Assembly (NCBI GenBank): GCA_018883385.1
Contig: VEQD01000001.1
Location: forward strand, 26,747 to 90,746
DNA from: Rhodocyclaceae bacterium
Lineage (GTDB): Bacteria; Pseudomonadota; Gammaproteobacteria; Burkholderiales; Rhodocyclaceae
Reading direction: 5' to 3'
DNA: 64,000 nt
Part shown: positions 42,136-52,852 of the stretch, piece after piece
How positions within the stretch are numbered: position 1 is the first letter of the stretch
Layout: each line of letters starts with the position of its first letter
Made by a program: the position numbers and the translations under genes
Notes under the pieces: model-generated
Seen by the model: the letters and a program-made list of their open reading frames with translations, nothing else
Told to the model about the DNA's origin: nothing
Database searches by the model: none

Positions 42136-43068
42136 GTGCTATGGTTCACAACGAGTGGCGCGTGGATGGTCTTTATGAACGCACGTCTTTGCAGTTTTTT
42201 AGGCGTGTCTATGACAAATCGCGTATTGCCCTGGGTGGCTACCCTGCTATTCAATAGCCTAGCTTTCCTTCCTCTCGCCATGCTTCAGAGCATGGGGCAG
42301 GCGGCAGGATGGATCGCATGGATTGTACCCGGTTCATTCAAGCGCCTTTCGAATGCCAATTTTGCACATGCGTTTCCGAATGCGTCGCCGCAGATGCTTC
42401 GTGGCGCAATGTTATCTGTGGGGCAGATGTTCTTGGAAATGCCCTATTGGTGGGTGCGCCGAAATGATCATGCATTGAATCAAACTGTCGCCGAGGCCGA
42501 CTGGCATTTGTTTGAAGAAGCTTTGAATCAGGGTAACGGTGTCATATTGCTCTCACCCCATATGGGCTGTTTTGAATTATTGGGTCCCGTTTATAGCTCA
42601 CGTCATCAGTCGACCGTGCTTTTTCGTCCACCACGAATGATTTGGTTGCGGGAGTGGATTGTGGCCATGCGAACCCGTCAGAAACTCAAGATGGCGCCGG
42701 CCAATCAAACGGGTGTTCGGTCCCTGGTACGCGCTTTGCGTAAAGGCCAAACAGTGGGTATTTTGCCCGATCAGGTGCCGGTTTTGGGCGAGGGAGTTTG
42801 GGCGCCTTTTTTTGGGCGTCCAGCCTACACTATGACACTGGTGCAAAGGCTTCAGACGCTAACGAGCGCGAAAATTTTTGTATTAGGCGTAGAGCGGCTG
42901 GGTATCGCGAAGGGTTACAGAATGCACATAGCACCAATGCAGGAAACGCTATCTTTGAATCCTACGGAAGCGGCAACACAAGTCAATCTCGCTTTGGAAG
43001 CGATGATACGGATCGCCCCAGCTCAATATCTCTGGGGTTATAACCGCTACAAACAGCCTGTTGTCTGA
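42136..43068 (+). CDS. LpxL/HtrB-family lipid A acyltransferase-like protein
   Basis: NGVILLSPHMGCFELLG, FRPPRMIWLREWI, VGILPDQVPVLGEGVWAPFFGRPAYT; start uncertain (GTG 42136 or downstream ATGs). Confidence 0.87.
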   Translation: MLWFTTSGAWMVFMNARLCSFLGVSMTNRVLPWVATLLFNSLAFLPLAMLQSMGQAAGWIAWIVPGSFKRLSNANFAHAFPNASPQMLRGAMLSVGQMFLEMPYWWVRRNDHALNQTVAEADWHLFEEALNQGNGVILLSPHMGCFELLGPVYSSRHQSTVLFRPPRMIWLREWIVAMRTRQKLKMAPANQTGVRSLVRALRKGQTVGILPDQVPVLGEGVWAPFFGRPAYTMTLVQRLQTLTSAKIFVLGVERLGIAKGYRMHIAPMQETLSLNPTEAATQVNLALEAMIRIAPAQYLWGYNRYKQPVV

Positions 43069-43079
43069 ACGCCAAATAA

Positions 43080-43116
43080 AAAAACCGGCCTAGTTGTGAG
43101 AACTGGGCCGGTTTTT
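43080..43116. terminator. Bidirectional intrinsic terminator
   Basis: AAAAACCGGCC-N15-GGCCGGTTTTT between convergent acyltransferase and sodB. Confidence 0.88.
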
Positions 43117-43132
43117 CAACTGACTGAATTGC

Positions 43133-43717
43133 TCAGGCGAAGTTGGCTTCGGCAAATTTCCAGTTGGCCAGTTTGTCGAGGAAGGTCTCGACAAACTTCG
43201 GACGCAGATTGCGATAGTCGATGTAGTAGGCGTGTTCCCACACATCCACCGTCAGCAGTGCCTTGTCGCCGGTGGTCAGCGGGGTGCCTGCGGCGCCCAT
43301 GTTGACGATGTCGACGCTACCGTCGGCCTTCTTGACCAGCCAAGTCCAACCCGAGCCAAAGTTACCGACCGCCGAGGTCTGGAAAGCTTTCTTGAACTCG
43401 TCGAACGAGCCCCATTTTTTATTGATGGCATCAGCAAGGGCACCGGTTGGTGCGCCACCGCCGTTTGGCGACAGACAGTTCCAGAAGAAGGTGTGGTTCC
43501 ACACCTGCGCGGCGTTGTTATAGATGCCACCGGCCGGCGCCTTCTTGACGATCTCTTCCAGGCCCAGCTTTTCGTATTCGGTGCCCGGAATCAGATTGTT
43601 GAGATTGGTCACATACGCTTGGTGGTGCTTGGCATAGTGATAGTCGAAGGTTTCCTCAGACATGTGCGGGGCGAGGGCGTTCTTGGCGAACGGCAGAGCG
43701 GGCAATTCAAAAGCCAT
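43133..43717 (-). CDS. sodB: Superoxide dismutase (Fe type)
   Basis: MAFELPALPFAKNALAPHMSEETFDYHYAKHHQAYVTNLN, DVWEHAYYIDYRN. Confidence 0.96.
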   Translation of the reverse strand: MAFELPALPFAKNALAPHMSEETFDYHYAKHHQAYVTNLNNLIPGTEYEKLGLEEIVKKAPAGGIYNNAAQVWNHTFFWNCLSPNGGGAPTGALADAINKKWGSFDEFKKAFQTSAVGNFGSGWTWLVKKADGSVDIVNMGAAGTPLTTGDKALLTVDVWEHAYYIDYRNLRPKFVETFLDKLANWKFAEANFA

Positions 43718-43805
43718 AATATTTTCTCCGTGTTTGGGGTACTGCAAACCTCTGATTCTAGACAGAGCTGGTGTGCCCTGCAAGCGTTGATTGTGCCGAT
43801 GGGGC

Positions 43806-45047
43806 TTAAGACCCGTCGGCGAGAACGGATTCAACGCGTGCCTCCAGTCGGCCATCGGCCAGCCGGAGCTGTAGGGTGCTCTGTGGCGGTGCTTTGTGAA
43901 TGCTGTCGATTAGATGCCCGTGCGCATCGGTAATCAGTGCGTACCCCCGCTGCAGTGGTTGGCTTGGATCCAGCGCCTGTAATCGCAGTCCACATTCGCT
44001 TAGGCCGCGCTTGTGTCGATCGAGCGTGCGTTCGATCCAGTGGGTCATCCGGGTCCGGCATTGGTTTAAACGATCCTGTTGCCGCTCGAGTAATGCCATC
44101 GGGCTACGCAAGCGGGCGCTGTAGCCATCAAGACGCATCGCCGCCTCATCGATTTGCCGGGTCAGCCGCTGGCGTAATCGACCTTGCTGCATCTCCAGTA
44201 ACGAGCGCATACGCGCCTGGTCCGGCGCGATCAGTTCAGCCGCGGCGGTTGGCGTGGGCGCCCGCAGGTCGGCCGCGAGATCGGCCAGGGTGGTGTCGGT
44301 TTCGTGGCCAACGCCGCAAACCAGAGGCAGCGCGCTGGCGGCGATAGCGCGGACAACGGCAGCTTCGTTAAAACACCAGAGATCTTCGAGCGAGCCGCCA
44401 CCACGACAGAGCAAGAGCACATCGGCTGCGCCATGGCGGTTGGCGCTTGCTATGGCCTGAACAATCTGAGCGGTCGCTTCGGCACCTTGCACCAGCGTGG
44501 GGTACAGAATCAAGCGGGCATAAGGTGCGCGACGACTCAGGGTCGTGATCACATCATGTAATGCTGCAGCCTGCGGGCTTGTGATGATGCCTATTGTCCG
44601 CGGGAAACCGGGTAGGGGTTTTTTTCGCTCAGCATCAAATAGTCCGCCAGCCTCCAGTTCGGACTTGAGCTGCAGAAATCGTTCATACAGCGTACCCAGC
44701 CCCCCCTTGACCAGGGTATCGATGGTCAGCTGGAATTCTCCGCGGGCTTCGTAGAGCGTGACTTGGGCGCGGGCACGCACTTTGTCCCCCTGGCGGGGTT
44801 GCCAGGCCAGTCGGGCTGCACGGGTGCGAAAAAGCGCGCAACGCACTTGAGCACCGGCATCTTTGAGGGTGAAATAGATATGCCCCGAGCTGGCCATGGT
44901 GAGCTGGGCAATCTCGCCCTCGACCCAAAGCGGCGAAAATCGAGTCTCCAGCTGATGGCGTACTGCGGCGTTCAGGTCAGAAACCGACAGGATCGGCGTG
45001 TCGATCCGGTCGAGTTCACTCGGGTTTGAGAACGTCTCGTTAAGCAT
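43806..45047 (-). CDS. xseA: Exodeoxyribonuclease VII large subunit
   Basis: LWVEGEIAQLTMASSGHIYFTLKDAGAQVRCALF, RGGGSLEDLWCFNEAAVVRAIAASALPLVCGVGHETDTTLADLAADLRAPTPTAAAEL. Confidence 0.95.
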   Translation of the reverse strand: MLNETFSNPSELDRIDTPILSVSDLNAAVRHQLETRFSPLWVEGEIAQLTMASSGHIYFTLKDAGAQVRCALFRTRAARLAWQPRQGDKVRARAQVTLYEARGEFQLTIDTLVKGGLGTLYERFLQLKSELEAGGLFDAERKKPLPGFPRTIGIITSPQAAALHDVITTLSRRAPYARLILYPTLVQGAEATAQIVQAIASANRHGAADVLLLCRGGGSLEDLWCFNEAAVVRAIAASALPLVCGVGHETDTTLADLAADLRAPTPTAAAELIAPDQARMRSLLEMQQGRLRQRLTRQIDEAAMRLDGYSARLRSPMALLERQQDRLNQCRTRMTHWIERTLDRHKRGLSECGLRLQALDPSQPLQRGYALITDAHGHLIDSIHKAPPQSTLQLRLADGRLEARVESVLADGS

Positions 45048-45329
45048 GGCCGTTACTTTAACGCGGGATTGCGGCACGTGGCGGTCGTTGCACCACAGGT
45101 CGGTTGAAGTCGTTCAAAAAAACCTGAAAAATCTATTGACAGCGGGGCATTTTCTCCACCACCCATGACAAAGCCTTGCTGGGCCTGGTTTGGTGCAACG
45201 CATCACGCTCGCAAGGCCGCCTAGTTCACTTAACCTATTGTTATTTATAGTTTTATTGGAATAGCCCCTTTTTTGAGCGCAGTAAGACAAATTCCTGCCA
45301 CAACACGAGTTAGACAATTTTGTGACAGC

Positions 45330-45364
45330 CTATCCACAAAGTTATCCACGGTTTTTGTGGATAA
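45330..45364. promoter_or_regulatory. Cluster of three DnaA-box-like 9-mers
   Basis: CTATCCACA (45330-45338), TTATCCACG (45342-45350), TGTGGATAA = TTATCCACA on minus strand (45356-45364); AT-rich patch near 45236-45262. Confidence 0.5.
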
Positions 45365-45463
45365 GCGGCGGGGTGCTCTAAGTCCTTGATCTGTGGTTCG
45401 CTTGCTCAAAACCGGGGGGGTGGCTACACTCCCATTTTGCACTTTTTTGTGGTGGGGATACAC

Positions 45464-46069
45464 GTGTTTGCGATTATTCAAGCGGCCGGCTGGCCGATCT
45501 GGCCTTTGCTGATCGCCTCCGTGATCGCTCTGGCACTCATAATCGAACGTCTTTACACCCTGCGTGCAGCACGAATTCTGCCGACGGGTCTATTGCAATC
45601 CGTGCTCTCAACCTTGCGCCAAGGCGGCTACGATGCAGCCCGTCTTCAGAGCTTGGAAGAAAGTTCGCCGCTCGGTCGGGTTCTGGCGGCGGGCATTCGT
45701 AATCAGAATAGCAGCCGTGAAATCATGCGGGAATCGATCGAAGAGTCGGGACGTATGGTGACCCATCAACTCGAGCGCTACCTGACCACGCTAGGAACGA
45801 TTGCCTCGATCGCACCATTGCTGGGCCTTTTGGGTACCTTGGTGGGTATGATCGACATCTTTGGTTCGCAATCGCCGACGACGGGTAGTCCCCAGCAGTT
45901 GGCTCAGGGCATTTCGATCGCCCTCTACAACACTGCATTTGGCCTGCTCATCGCTATACCAGCCTTGATCTTTTGGCGGCATTTTCGTGCATTGGTGGAC
46001 GGTTATGTGGTGGATATGGAACAGCAGGCCGTCAAGCTGGTCGAAGTGATTCACGGCGAACGCAACTGA
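45464..46069 (+). CDS. exbB: MotA/TolQ/ExbB proton-channel family protein
   Basis: GTG start; LTTLGTIASIAPLLGLLGTLVGMIDIF, ISIALYNTAFGLLIAIPALIFWRHF. Confidence 0.92.
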   Translation: MFAIIQAAGWPIWPLLIASVIALALIIERLYTLRAARILPTGLLQSVLSTLRQGGYDAARLQSLEESSPLGRVLAAGIRNQNSSREIMRESIEESGRMVTHQLERYLTTLGTIASIAPLLGLLGTLVGMIDIFGSQSPTTGSPQQLAQGISIALYNTAFGLLIAIPALIFWRHFRALVDGYVVDMEQQAVKLVEVIHGERN

Positions 46070-46085
46070 ACCGGGCAGACACACC

Positions 46086-46511
46086 ATGAATTTTCGCCGG
46101 GGTGCGGGGCGTGATGAACCTGAAATCAATCTGATTCCGTTCATTGATGTGCTATTGGTGATCATCATTTTTTTGATGATGACAACCACCTACAGCAAGA
46201 TTTCGGGGATCGAGATTGATTTACCAACTGCGGCAGTGAGCACTCAGACACCGCCGGATGAAATTGTCGTGACGGTATCGGCATCCGGCATCGTAGTCGT
46301 GGATGGTCAACGTTTGACGCGTCCCGGGATTGATAGCGTTGCGGCGGCGCTCAAGCAGGCATCACAGCGTAAAGGCACTGCTAAGCCACCGGTCGTTTCA
46401 ATCAATGCCGATGCTAAGGCGACCCATCAGAGTGTCATTGATGTGATGCAAGCGGCGCATCAGGCGGATCTGTCGCAGATCTCTTTCGCCACGCGTAACG
46501 GTGGTTCATGA
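46086..46511 (+). CDS. exbD: Biopolymer transport protein ExbD/TolR
   Basis: EINLIPFIDVLLVIIIFLMMTTTYSKISGIEIDLPTA. Confidence 0.93.
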   Translation: MNFRRGAGRDEPEINLIPFIDVLLVIIIFLMMTTTYSKISGIEIDLPTAAVSTQTPPDEIVVTVSASGIVVVDGQRLTRPGIDSVAAALKQASQRKGTAKPPVVSINADAKATHQSVIDVMQAAHQADLSQISFATRNGGS

Positions 46512-47539
46512 TTCTTAACCCGCAAGACGTCGAGGCCAGTTGGTATGGCCAAAAGCGGCTCGGGTTTGTGCAGCGTGGTCTGCTGATACTGCTGTCCTGG
46601 CTTTATGGGGGCGTCACCCGTTTGCGCAGGGCGCTGTATGATCAGGGGCTTTTGCGCCGCACTCGCTTGCCGGTGCCGGTCATTGTGGTGGGTAATCTGA
46701 TCGTTGGCGGTGCCGGCAAGACCCCGCTCACGCGCTATCTGGCCCAAGCATTGATTGCTGCCGGTTGGCGACCGGGCATCATCAGCCGGGGGTATGGGCG
46801 CCAGGTGCCCGGGATTCGTGCTGTCGGACAGGGCGATCCTCCCCGCTATGTGGGTGACGAGCCTTTGCTCTATGCCGAGGACGGTCTACCTATTTATGTG
46901 GGAGAGCAACGTGTGGCAGCAGGACAGGCCTTACTTGCCGCTAATCCCTTGGTCGATATCCTGATTGCCGATGATGGTTTGCAGCACTATGCGCTCGAGC
47001 GCGACATTGAGCTGGTTGTGTTCGACAACCGTGGTTTCGGTAATGGCCAATTGCTGCCGGCCGGTCCGCTGCGCGAAGGGCTGGAACGCCTCAATGATAT
47101 GAAGATGAAAGCGCTGGTATGGCAGGGTGGTGCCCCGGCGCTTAGCAATCCCGCGATCCATCGCTATCCGTCATTTGCCATGAGACTGGAGCCTGGTGCC
47201 GTTTATGCCGTGAATGATCGGACAAAAGAACAACCCTTGTCTGCCTTTGCAGGACAATCCGTGATTGCAGTTGCGGGTATTGGAAACCCGGAACGATTCT
47301 TCCAGATGCTGCGTGATCATGGCTTGCGGGTCGAAGGGAAGTCATTTCCGGATCACCACCAGTTCACCCAAGACGATATTCCAGTTTCAACCTGTCCGGT
47401 GCTGATGACCGAGAAGGATGCAGTAAAATGTCACGAGTTTTCGGCTGGTCGCGATCGCTGGTTTGTCGTTCCGGTCACTGCGCATATTGACCCGCCGTTA
47501 CCGCTGGCGGATTGGCTAAAGCATAGACATCGCGTTTAG
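46508..47539 (+). CDS. lpxK: Tetraacyldisaccharide 4'-kinase
   Basis: VPVIVVGNLIVGGAGKTPLTRYLAQAL, GIISRGYGR, VGDEPLLYAED, DDGLQHYALERDIELVVFD. Confidence 0.96.
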   Translation: MILNPQDVEASWYGQKRLGFVQRGLLILLSWLYGGVTRLRRALYDQGLLRRTRLPVPVIVVGNLIVGGAGKTPLTRYLAQALIAAGWRPGIISRGYGRQVPGIRAVGQGDPPRYVGDEPLLYAEDGLPIYVGEQRVAAGQALLAANPLVDILIADDGLQHYALERDIELVVFDNRGFGNGQLLPAGPLREGLERLNDMKMKALVWQGGAPALSNPAIHRYPSFAMRLEPGAVYAVNDRTKEQPLSAFAGQSVIAVAGIGNPERFFQMLRDHGLRVEGKSFPDHHQFTQDDIPVSTCPVLMTEKDAVKCHEFSAGRDRWFVVPVTAHIDPPLPLADWLKHRHRV

Positions 47540-47554
47540 ATGGGGAGTGGTTGA

Positions 47555-47731
47555 ATGGATCCGCGTTTACTGGAAATCCTGGTTTGTCCTGTATGCAAGG
47601 GCAAGCTTGAATTCGACAAGGCCGCTCAGGAATTAATTTGCAAACCTTGCCAATTGGCCTATCCGGTTCGCGATGGGATTCCCATCATGATGCAGGACGA
47701 AGCACGCCCGCTAACGGGTCAACAGGCCTAA
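47555..47731 (+). CDS. Trm112-family zinc-ribbon protein
   Basis: [58 protein letters not shown]; 58 aa, below the ORF-track cutoff; between lpxK and kdsB. Confidence 0.92.
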   Translation: MDPRLLEILVCPVCKGKLEFDKAAQELICKPCQLAYPVRDGIPIMMQDEARPLTGQQA

Positions 47732-47750
47732 CCCGCGAAAGGATTAAGCC

Positions 47751-48569
47751 GTGAGTTACGTGACCTTTCGTGTGGTGATTCCGGCTCGTTTGAAGTCCAC
47801 GCGGCTTCCTAATAAGCCCCTGCTGGATCTGGGCGGCAAACCGATGGTGGTCCGCGTGTGCGAACGGGCACAACGCTCGGGTGCCGATACGATTGTCGTG
47901 GCGACGGACAGCCGCGATGTGCGAGACGCCGTTCGCGCGGCCGGCTTCGATGTTTGCATGACCCGGGAAGATCATCCGAGCGGTACGGATCGCATCGCCG
48001 AAGTGTGTGATCATTTTGGCTGGGCCGACGAAACAGTCATTGTTAACGTCCAGGGTGACGAGCCGTTTCTGCCACCGTCATTGATTGATCGGGCGGCACA
48101 CCAATTGGTTGATTCGGGTGCCGATATGGCCACCTTGGCGCACGCTATTCATGATCCAGCGGAGTTTTTCAACCCCAATGTCTGTAAGGTCGTCATTAAG
48201 GCGAATGCCGACGCCCTGTACTTCTCGCGGGCGCCGATACCGTTTGCCCGGGATGATTTTGCCGCCGACTGGCAGCAGGGTCGTTTCCCCCCGGCGCTGC
48301 CAGGTGGGGCATTTGCTGCTCACCGTCACATAGGCCTTTATGCCTACCGACGCCGTTTTCTTCGGGATTACGCCAGCCTCACGGCCAGCCCGCTGGAATC
48401 GATCGAAGCCCTGGAGCAATTACGCGCCTTGTGGCATGGCTACCGGATCAGCGTGGCCGTGACCGAGACATTGCCGCCGGCAGGCGTCGATACGCCGGAA
48501 GACGCCGTCCGGGCGCAACAGGTCTTTGCCGAGGACTTCGCTGCATTGCGCATTGACCCGCCGCTGTAA
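47751..48569 (+). CDS. kdsB: 3-deoxy-manno-octulosonate cytidylyltransferase
   Basis: [48 protein letters not shown]. Confidence 0.96.
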   Translation: MSYVTFRVVIPARLKSTRLPNKPLLDLGGKPMVVRVCERAQRSGADTIVVATDSRDVRDAVRAAGFDVCMTREDHPSGTDRIAEVCDHFGWADETVIVNVQGDEPFLPPSLIDRAAHQLVDSGADMATLAHAIHDPAEFFNPNVCKVVIKANADALYFSRAPIPFARDDFAADWQQGRFPPALPGGAFAAHRHIGLYAYRRRFLRDYASLTASPLESIEALEQLRALWHGYRISVAVTETLPPAGVDTPEDAVRAQQVFAEDFAALRIDPPL

Positions 48570-48636
48570 TTACCGTAAGTTTTTTGCAAGGTGGATGTCC
48601 CACACTGTCCACATGGCCTATTTGATCCATTATTAA

Positions 48637-49302
<666 letters not shown>

Positions 49303-49321
49303 TCCGTCAGCGCTTGCATTG

Positions 49322-49366
49322 TCGGGCGTCCGGTTGGCTCTGCCAATCTGGCGCCCGATCTGTTTT
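49322..49366 (+). terminator. Intrinsic terminator after adk
   Basis: TCGGGCG...GGTTGGC-tct-GCCAATC...CGCCCGA followed by TCTGTTTT. Confidence 0.65.
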
Positions 49367-49374
49367 AATGCGGT

Positions 49375-50595
49375 ATGAATAACGCACTGTACTTCCAGTC
49401 AGGTGGCGTCACCGCGGTGATTGGCGCGACTGCCGCAGCACTCATTGAGGCGCATCGGCAGGTGAGCCCGGGTCGGCTCTTTGCTGCTGAGCATGGTCTC
49501 TCCGGTTTAATGAACGCACAGCTGGTTGATGCAACGGCCTTACCAGAATCGATGCGTCTAGCCCTTAGCCACGTCCCCGGTGGCGGGCTGGGATCCGGCA
49601 GAACCCTGCTGATGCCTTACGACGAGAACCCGCAACAGTGGGAACAGGTGCGCGATGTGCTGGTCAGGCACCAGATCGGCACCATCTACGTTAATGGCGG
49701 TAATGGCTCCATGGATACGGCCGCCAAACTGGTCGAATTGAGCGATCGTTTTTACCTCGACCTCAAAGTCATTGGGTTACCCAAAACCATCGACAATGAT
49801 CTGGAGGGCACCGATGCGTCGCCGGGTTTTGGCTCGGCTTTGAAGTATCTGTCGGTGTCGCTGATGGAGGCCGCGCGCGATCACTGCGCCATGGCGACTA
49901 AACCCAGTGTCTTCATCATGGAAGTGATGGGTCGGCACACCGGTTGGCTTGCCAGCTGCGGCGCCGTAGCTCGCTTACCGGAGGCAGTTGCTTCGCCCTT
50001 GATGCTGTTTCCGGAAGTCGATTTTGAGCCGGCGCATTTTGTCAGAGCCATCCGGCAGCGTTTTGAGACACAGCATGCGGTTGTCTGTGTTGTCTCCGAA
50101 GGCATTCACACGGCAGATGGCCGTTTTTATGCCCAGCAAAATGTCGCCGCCAAGTACGGTCATGAACAGCTTGGTGGGGCGGGGCTTGCCGTAGCCGAGC
50201 TGCTCAGAACGGAGCTGGGTATCAAGGTGCATGTGGCGATCCCGGATTACATGCAACGCGCTGCAAGACATCTGGCGAGCGCAACGGATATCGCCCAGGC
50301 AGAAGCCGTTGCCCGCCACGCGATCGTTCTGGCTCAATCCGGCCAGACAGGACTGATGGTTAATATCGTTCGCGAGTCCGACGCGCCCTATCGTTGGCAC
50401 TGTGCTGCCGTTGCATTGACGGATATCGCTAACCGGGAGCGCAGTCTGCCACGTGATTGGATCAATCAGGCGCATTACACCTTGCGGCCAGAAGCGTTGG
50501 CTTATCTGAGGCCGCTGATTGCCGGTGAGATCAGCTTGCCCTGGTCAGAAGGCTTGCCAGAGTACCCTTGGGTCGAGTGGCCGAAGATTGCATAA
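49375..50595 (+). CDS. pfp: 6-phosphofructokinase, probably pyrophosphate-dependent
   Basis: SGGVTAVIGATAAALIEA, NGGNGSMDTA, GLPKTIDNDLEGTDASPGFGSALKYL; Lys in PKTIDND fits PPi-PFKs. Confidence 0.87.
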   Translation: MNNALYFQSGGVTAVIGATAAALIEAHRQVSPGRLFAAEHGLSGLMNAQLVDATALPESMRLALSHVPGGGLGSGRTLLMPYDENPQQWEQVRDVLVRHQIGTIYVNGGNGSMDTAAKLVELSDRFYLDLKVIGLPKTIDNDLEGTDASPGFGSALKYLSVSLMEAARDHCAMATKPSVFIMEVMGRHTGWLASCGAVARLPEAVASPLMLFPEVDFEPAHFVRAIRQRFETQHAVVCVVSEGIHTADGRFYAQQNVAAKYGHEQLGGAGLAVAELLRTELGIKVHVAIPDYMQRAARHLASATDIAQAEAVARHAIVLAQSGQTGLMVNIVRESDAPYRWHCAAVALTDIANRERSLPRDWINQAHYTLRPEALAYLRPLIAGEISLPWSEGLPEYPWVEWPKIA

Positions 50596-50716
50596 CCCCC
50601 CAGATGAAGGGTTTATTCCAAAACCCCTTATAAGCTAAGAAGATTTATTTCGTTCACAGCACAAGCTGTTGTGCCGCAACATAGCTCCATCAAATCTATT
50701 CCCGATGGAGAACACA

Positions 50717-51727
50717 ATGGCATCAGTACGTAAATCGCTGCTTTCAGCAGTTCTTGGTATTGCGGTCGCAGTCAGCAGTTTCGGTGTTAAAGCCGATACA
50801 GACTTCCTGAACGTATCCTACGACCCGACCCGCGAGCTCTACAAAGACTTTAACGCCGTATTTGCCAACCACTGGAAAAAGCAGACTGGTGAGACGCTCA
50901 ATATTAAAGCCTCTCATGGTGGTTCTGGTAAACAGGCACGTGCCGTCATTGATGGTCTGCAAGCCGATGTGGTGACTCTGGCGCTTGCTTACGATGTGGA
51001 CGCCATTGCCCAGAAGGGTCTGATTGCACCGGACTGGATCAAGCGTTTGCCGAACAACTCCGCACCGTATACCTCGACCATTGTCTTCCTGGTGCGTAAA
51101 GGTAATCCGAAGAACATCAAGGATTGGAATGATCTTGCCAAGCCCGGTATCGAAGTCGTGACGCCAAATCCGAAAACATCCGGTGGCGCTCGTTGGAACT
51201 TCCTGGCAGCCTGGGGATACGCCCTCAAACAGCCGGGTGGTAATGACCAGAAGGCACGTGAGCTGGTCACCAACATTTACAAGAATGTAAAGGTGCTTGA
51301 CTCAGGCGCCCGCGGCTCGCTGACGACTTTTACGGAACGCGCGATTGGCGACGTATTGATCTCTTGGGAAAACGAGGCCTATCTGTCAATTAAGGAGCTG
51401 GGTCCGGATAAGTTCGATATCGTGACGCCGTCGTTGTCGATTCTGGCCGAGCCCTCGGTGGCCGTGGTCGATAAGGTGGTTGATAAGCGGGGTACACGTA
51501 AAGTTGCCCAAGCTTATCTGGAATACCTGTACACGCCGATCGGACAGGAAATTGCCGCACGTCATTATTACCGCCCTCGTAATAAGGAAATTGCCGCCAA
51601 GTACAGCAGCAACTTTGCCAAGGTCAAATTGTTCACGATTGACCAGGTTTTTGGTGGCTGGGACAAAGCGCAGAAGACCTATTTTGGTGATGGCGGTGTC
51701 TTTGACCAGATCATTGCCCGCAAGTAA
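50717..51727 (+). CDS. Sulfate ABC transporter substrate-binding protein (copy 1)
   Basis: Signal peptide, [69 protein letters not shown]. Confidence 0.93.
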   Translation: MASVRKSLLSAVLGIAVAVSSFGVKADTDFLNVSYDPTRELYKDFNAVFANHWKKQTGETLNIKASHGGSGKQARAVIDGLQADVVTLALAYDVDAIAQKGLIAPDWIKRLPNNSAPYTSTIVFLVRKGNPKNIKDWNDLAKPGIEVVTPNPKTSGGARWNFLAAWGYALKQPGGNDQKARELVTNIYKNVKVLDSGARGSLTTFTERAIGDVLISWENEAYLSIKELGPDKFDIVTPSLSILAEPSVAVVDKVVDKRGTRKVAQAYLEYLYTPIGQEIAARHYYRPRNKEIAAKYSSNFAKVKLFTIDQVFGGWDKAQKTYFGDGGVFDQIIARK

Positions 51728-51841
51728 TCCTGATTTGTCCAAGCCTCTTATATCAAATCGGTTATAAACAATGCCAAAAATCATCTATAAACGCCATAAA
51801 GAATCACCTAGACTAGGCATCCCCCAACTAGGAGCATCCCT

Positions 51842-52852
51842 ATGAAAACCCTCAATTTACGTTCGTTGATCGGTACGGCGCTGGCCGCAGTGGCTGTTGC
51901 TTCCTCCGGTGTCGCGTCTGCGCAAACCTCGATTCTGAATGTGTCCTATGACGTGGCTCGTGAACTTTACAAGGACATCAATCCGGCATTCGCCTCGAGC
52001 TGGCAGGCCAAGGGTAATCCCCCCGTGACTATTAACCAGTCACACGGTGGTTCGAGCAAGCAGGTCGGTGCTGTCATCGCCGGACTCGAAGCGGATGTGG
52101 TCACCATGAACCAGGTGCCAGACATTCAGCAGCTCGTTAAAGCAGGCCTGGTCAATAGCGATTGGCAGAAGCGATTACCAAACGACGCTGCCCCCTACAC
52201 GACCACGACCGTGTTTGTTGTGAGAAAAGGGAACCCGAAGGGCATCAAAGATTGGCCGGATCTAATCAAGTCGGGCACGCAGGTCATCGTCCCAAACCCG
52301 AAAGTCACGGGTAACGGCCGGTATACCTACCTGGCGGCCTGGGGTTTTGCCATCAAGAACTACAAAACTGAAGAGAAAGCCCGCGACTTTGTGAAGGCGC
52401 TCTTTGCCAATGTGCCGGTGCTCGATGGTGGCGGCCGTGGTGCAACAACCACCTTCACGCAACGGAATATGGGCGATGTCCTGGTTACCTTTGAAAATGA
52501 AGCGATTCTGCTTGATAAAGAGGTCGGTGGTGATCAATTTGACATCGTGTATCCAAGTCTCTCGGTCGATGCGCCAGCCCCAGTGACGGTGGTCGACAAG
52601 GTGGTCGATAAGCGCGGTACACGTAATGTATCCACGGCTTACCTCGAATACCTGTGGACTCCGGAGGGTCAGGAGATCATCGCCAAGCATTATCTGCGTC
52701 CACGTAATGCGGCGGTGATGAAGAAATACGCCAAGACGTTTCCGGCCGTGAACACCTTCTCGGTGGAAAAACTGCTGGGCCCCTGGGATAAGGTCATGAA
52801 GGAACAGTTCGCCGATGGCGGCATCTATGACCAGATCATGGTGAAACGATGA
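51842..52852 (+). CDS. Sulfate ABC transporter substrate-binding protein (copy 2)
   Basis: SILNVSYDVARELYKDINPAFASSWQAKGNPPVTINQSHGGSSKQVGAVIAGLEADVVTMNQVPDIQQL. Confidence 0.93.
   Translation: MKTLNLRSLIGTALAAVAVASSGVASAQTSILNVSYDVARELYKDINPAFASSWQAKGNPPVTINQSHGGSSKQVGAVIAGLEADVVTMNQVPDIQQLVKAGLVNSDWQKRLPNDAAPYTTTTVFVVRKGNPKGIKDWPDLIKSGTQVIVPNPKVTGNGRYTYLAAWGFAIKNYKTEEKARDFVKALFANVPVLDGGGRGATTTFTQRNMGDVLVTFENEAILLDKEVGGDQFDIVYPSLSVDAPAPVTVVDKVVDKRGTRNVSTAYLEYLWTPEGQEIIAKHYLRPRNAAVMKKYAKTFPAVNTFSVEKLLGPWDKVMKEQFADGGIYDQIMVKR

Noticed and set aside
45114-45317. 67-aa minus-strand ORF in the xseA-exbB gap
   Set aside because: No RBS or domain signature; composition looks like random translation of AT-rich non-coding DNA.
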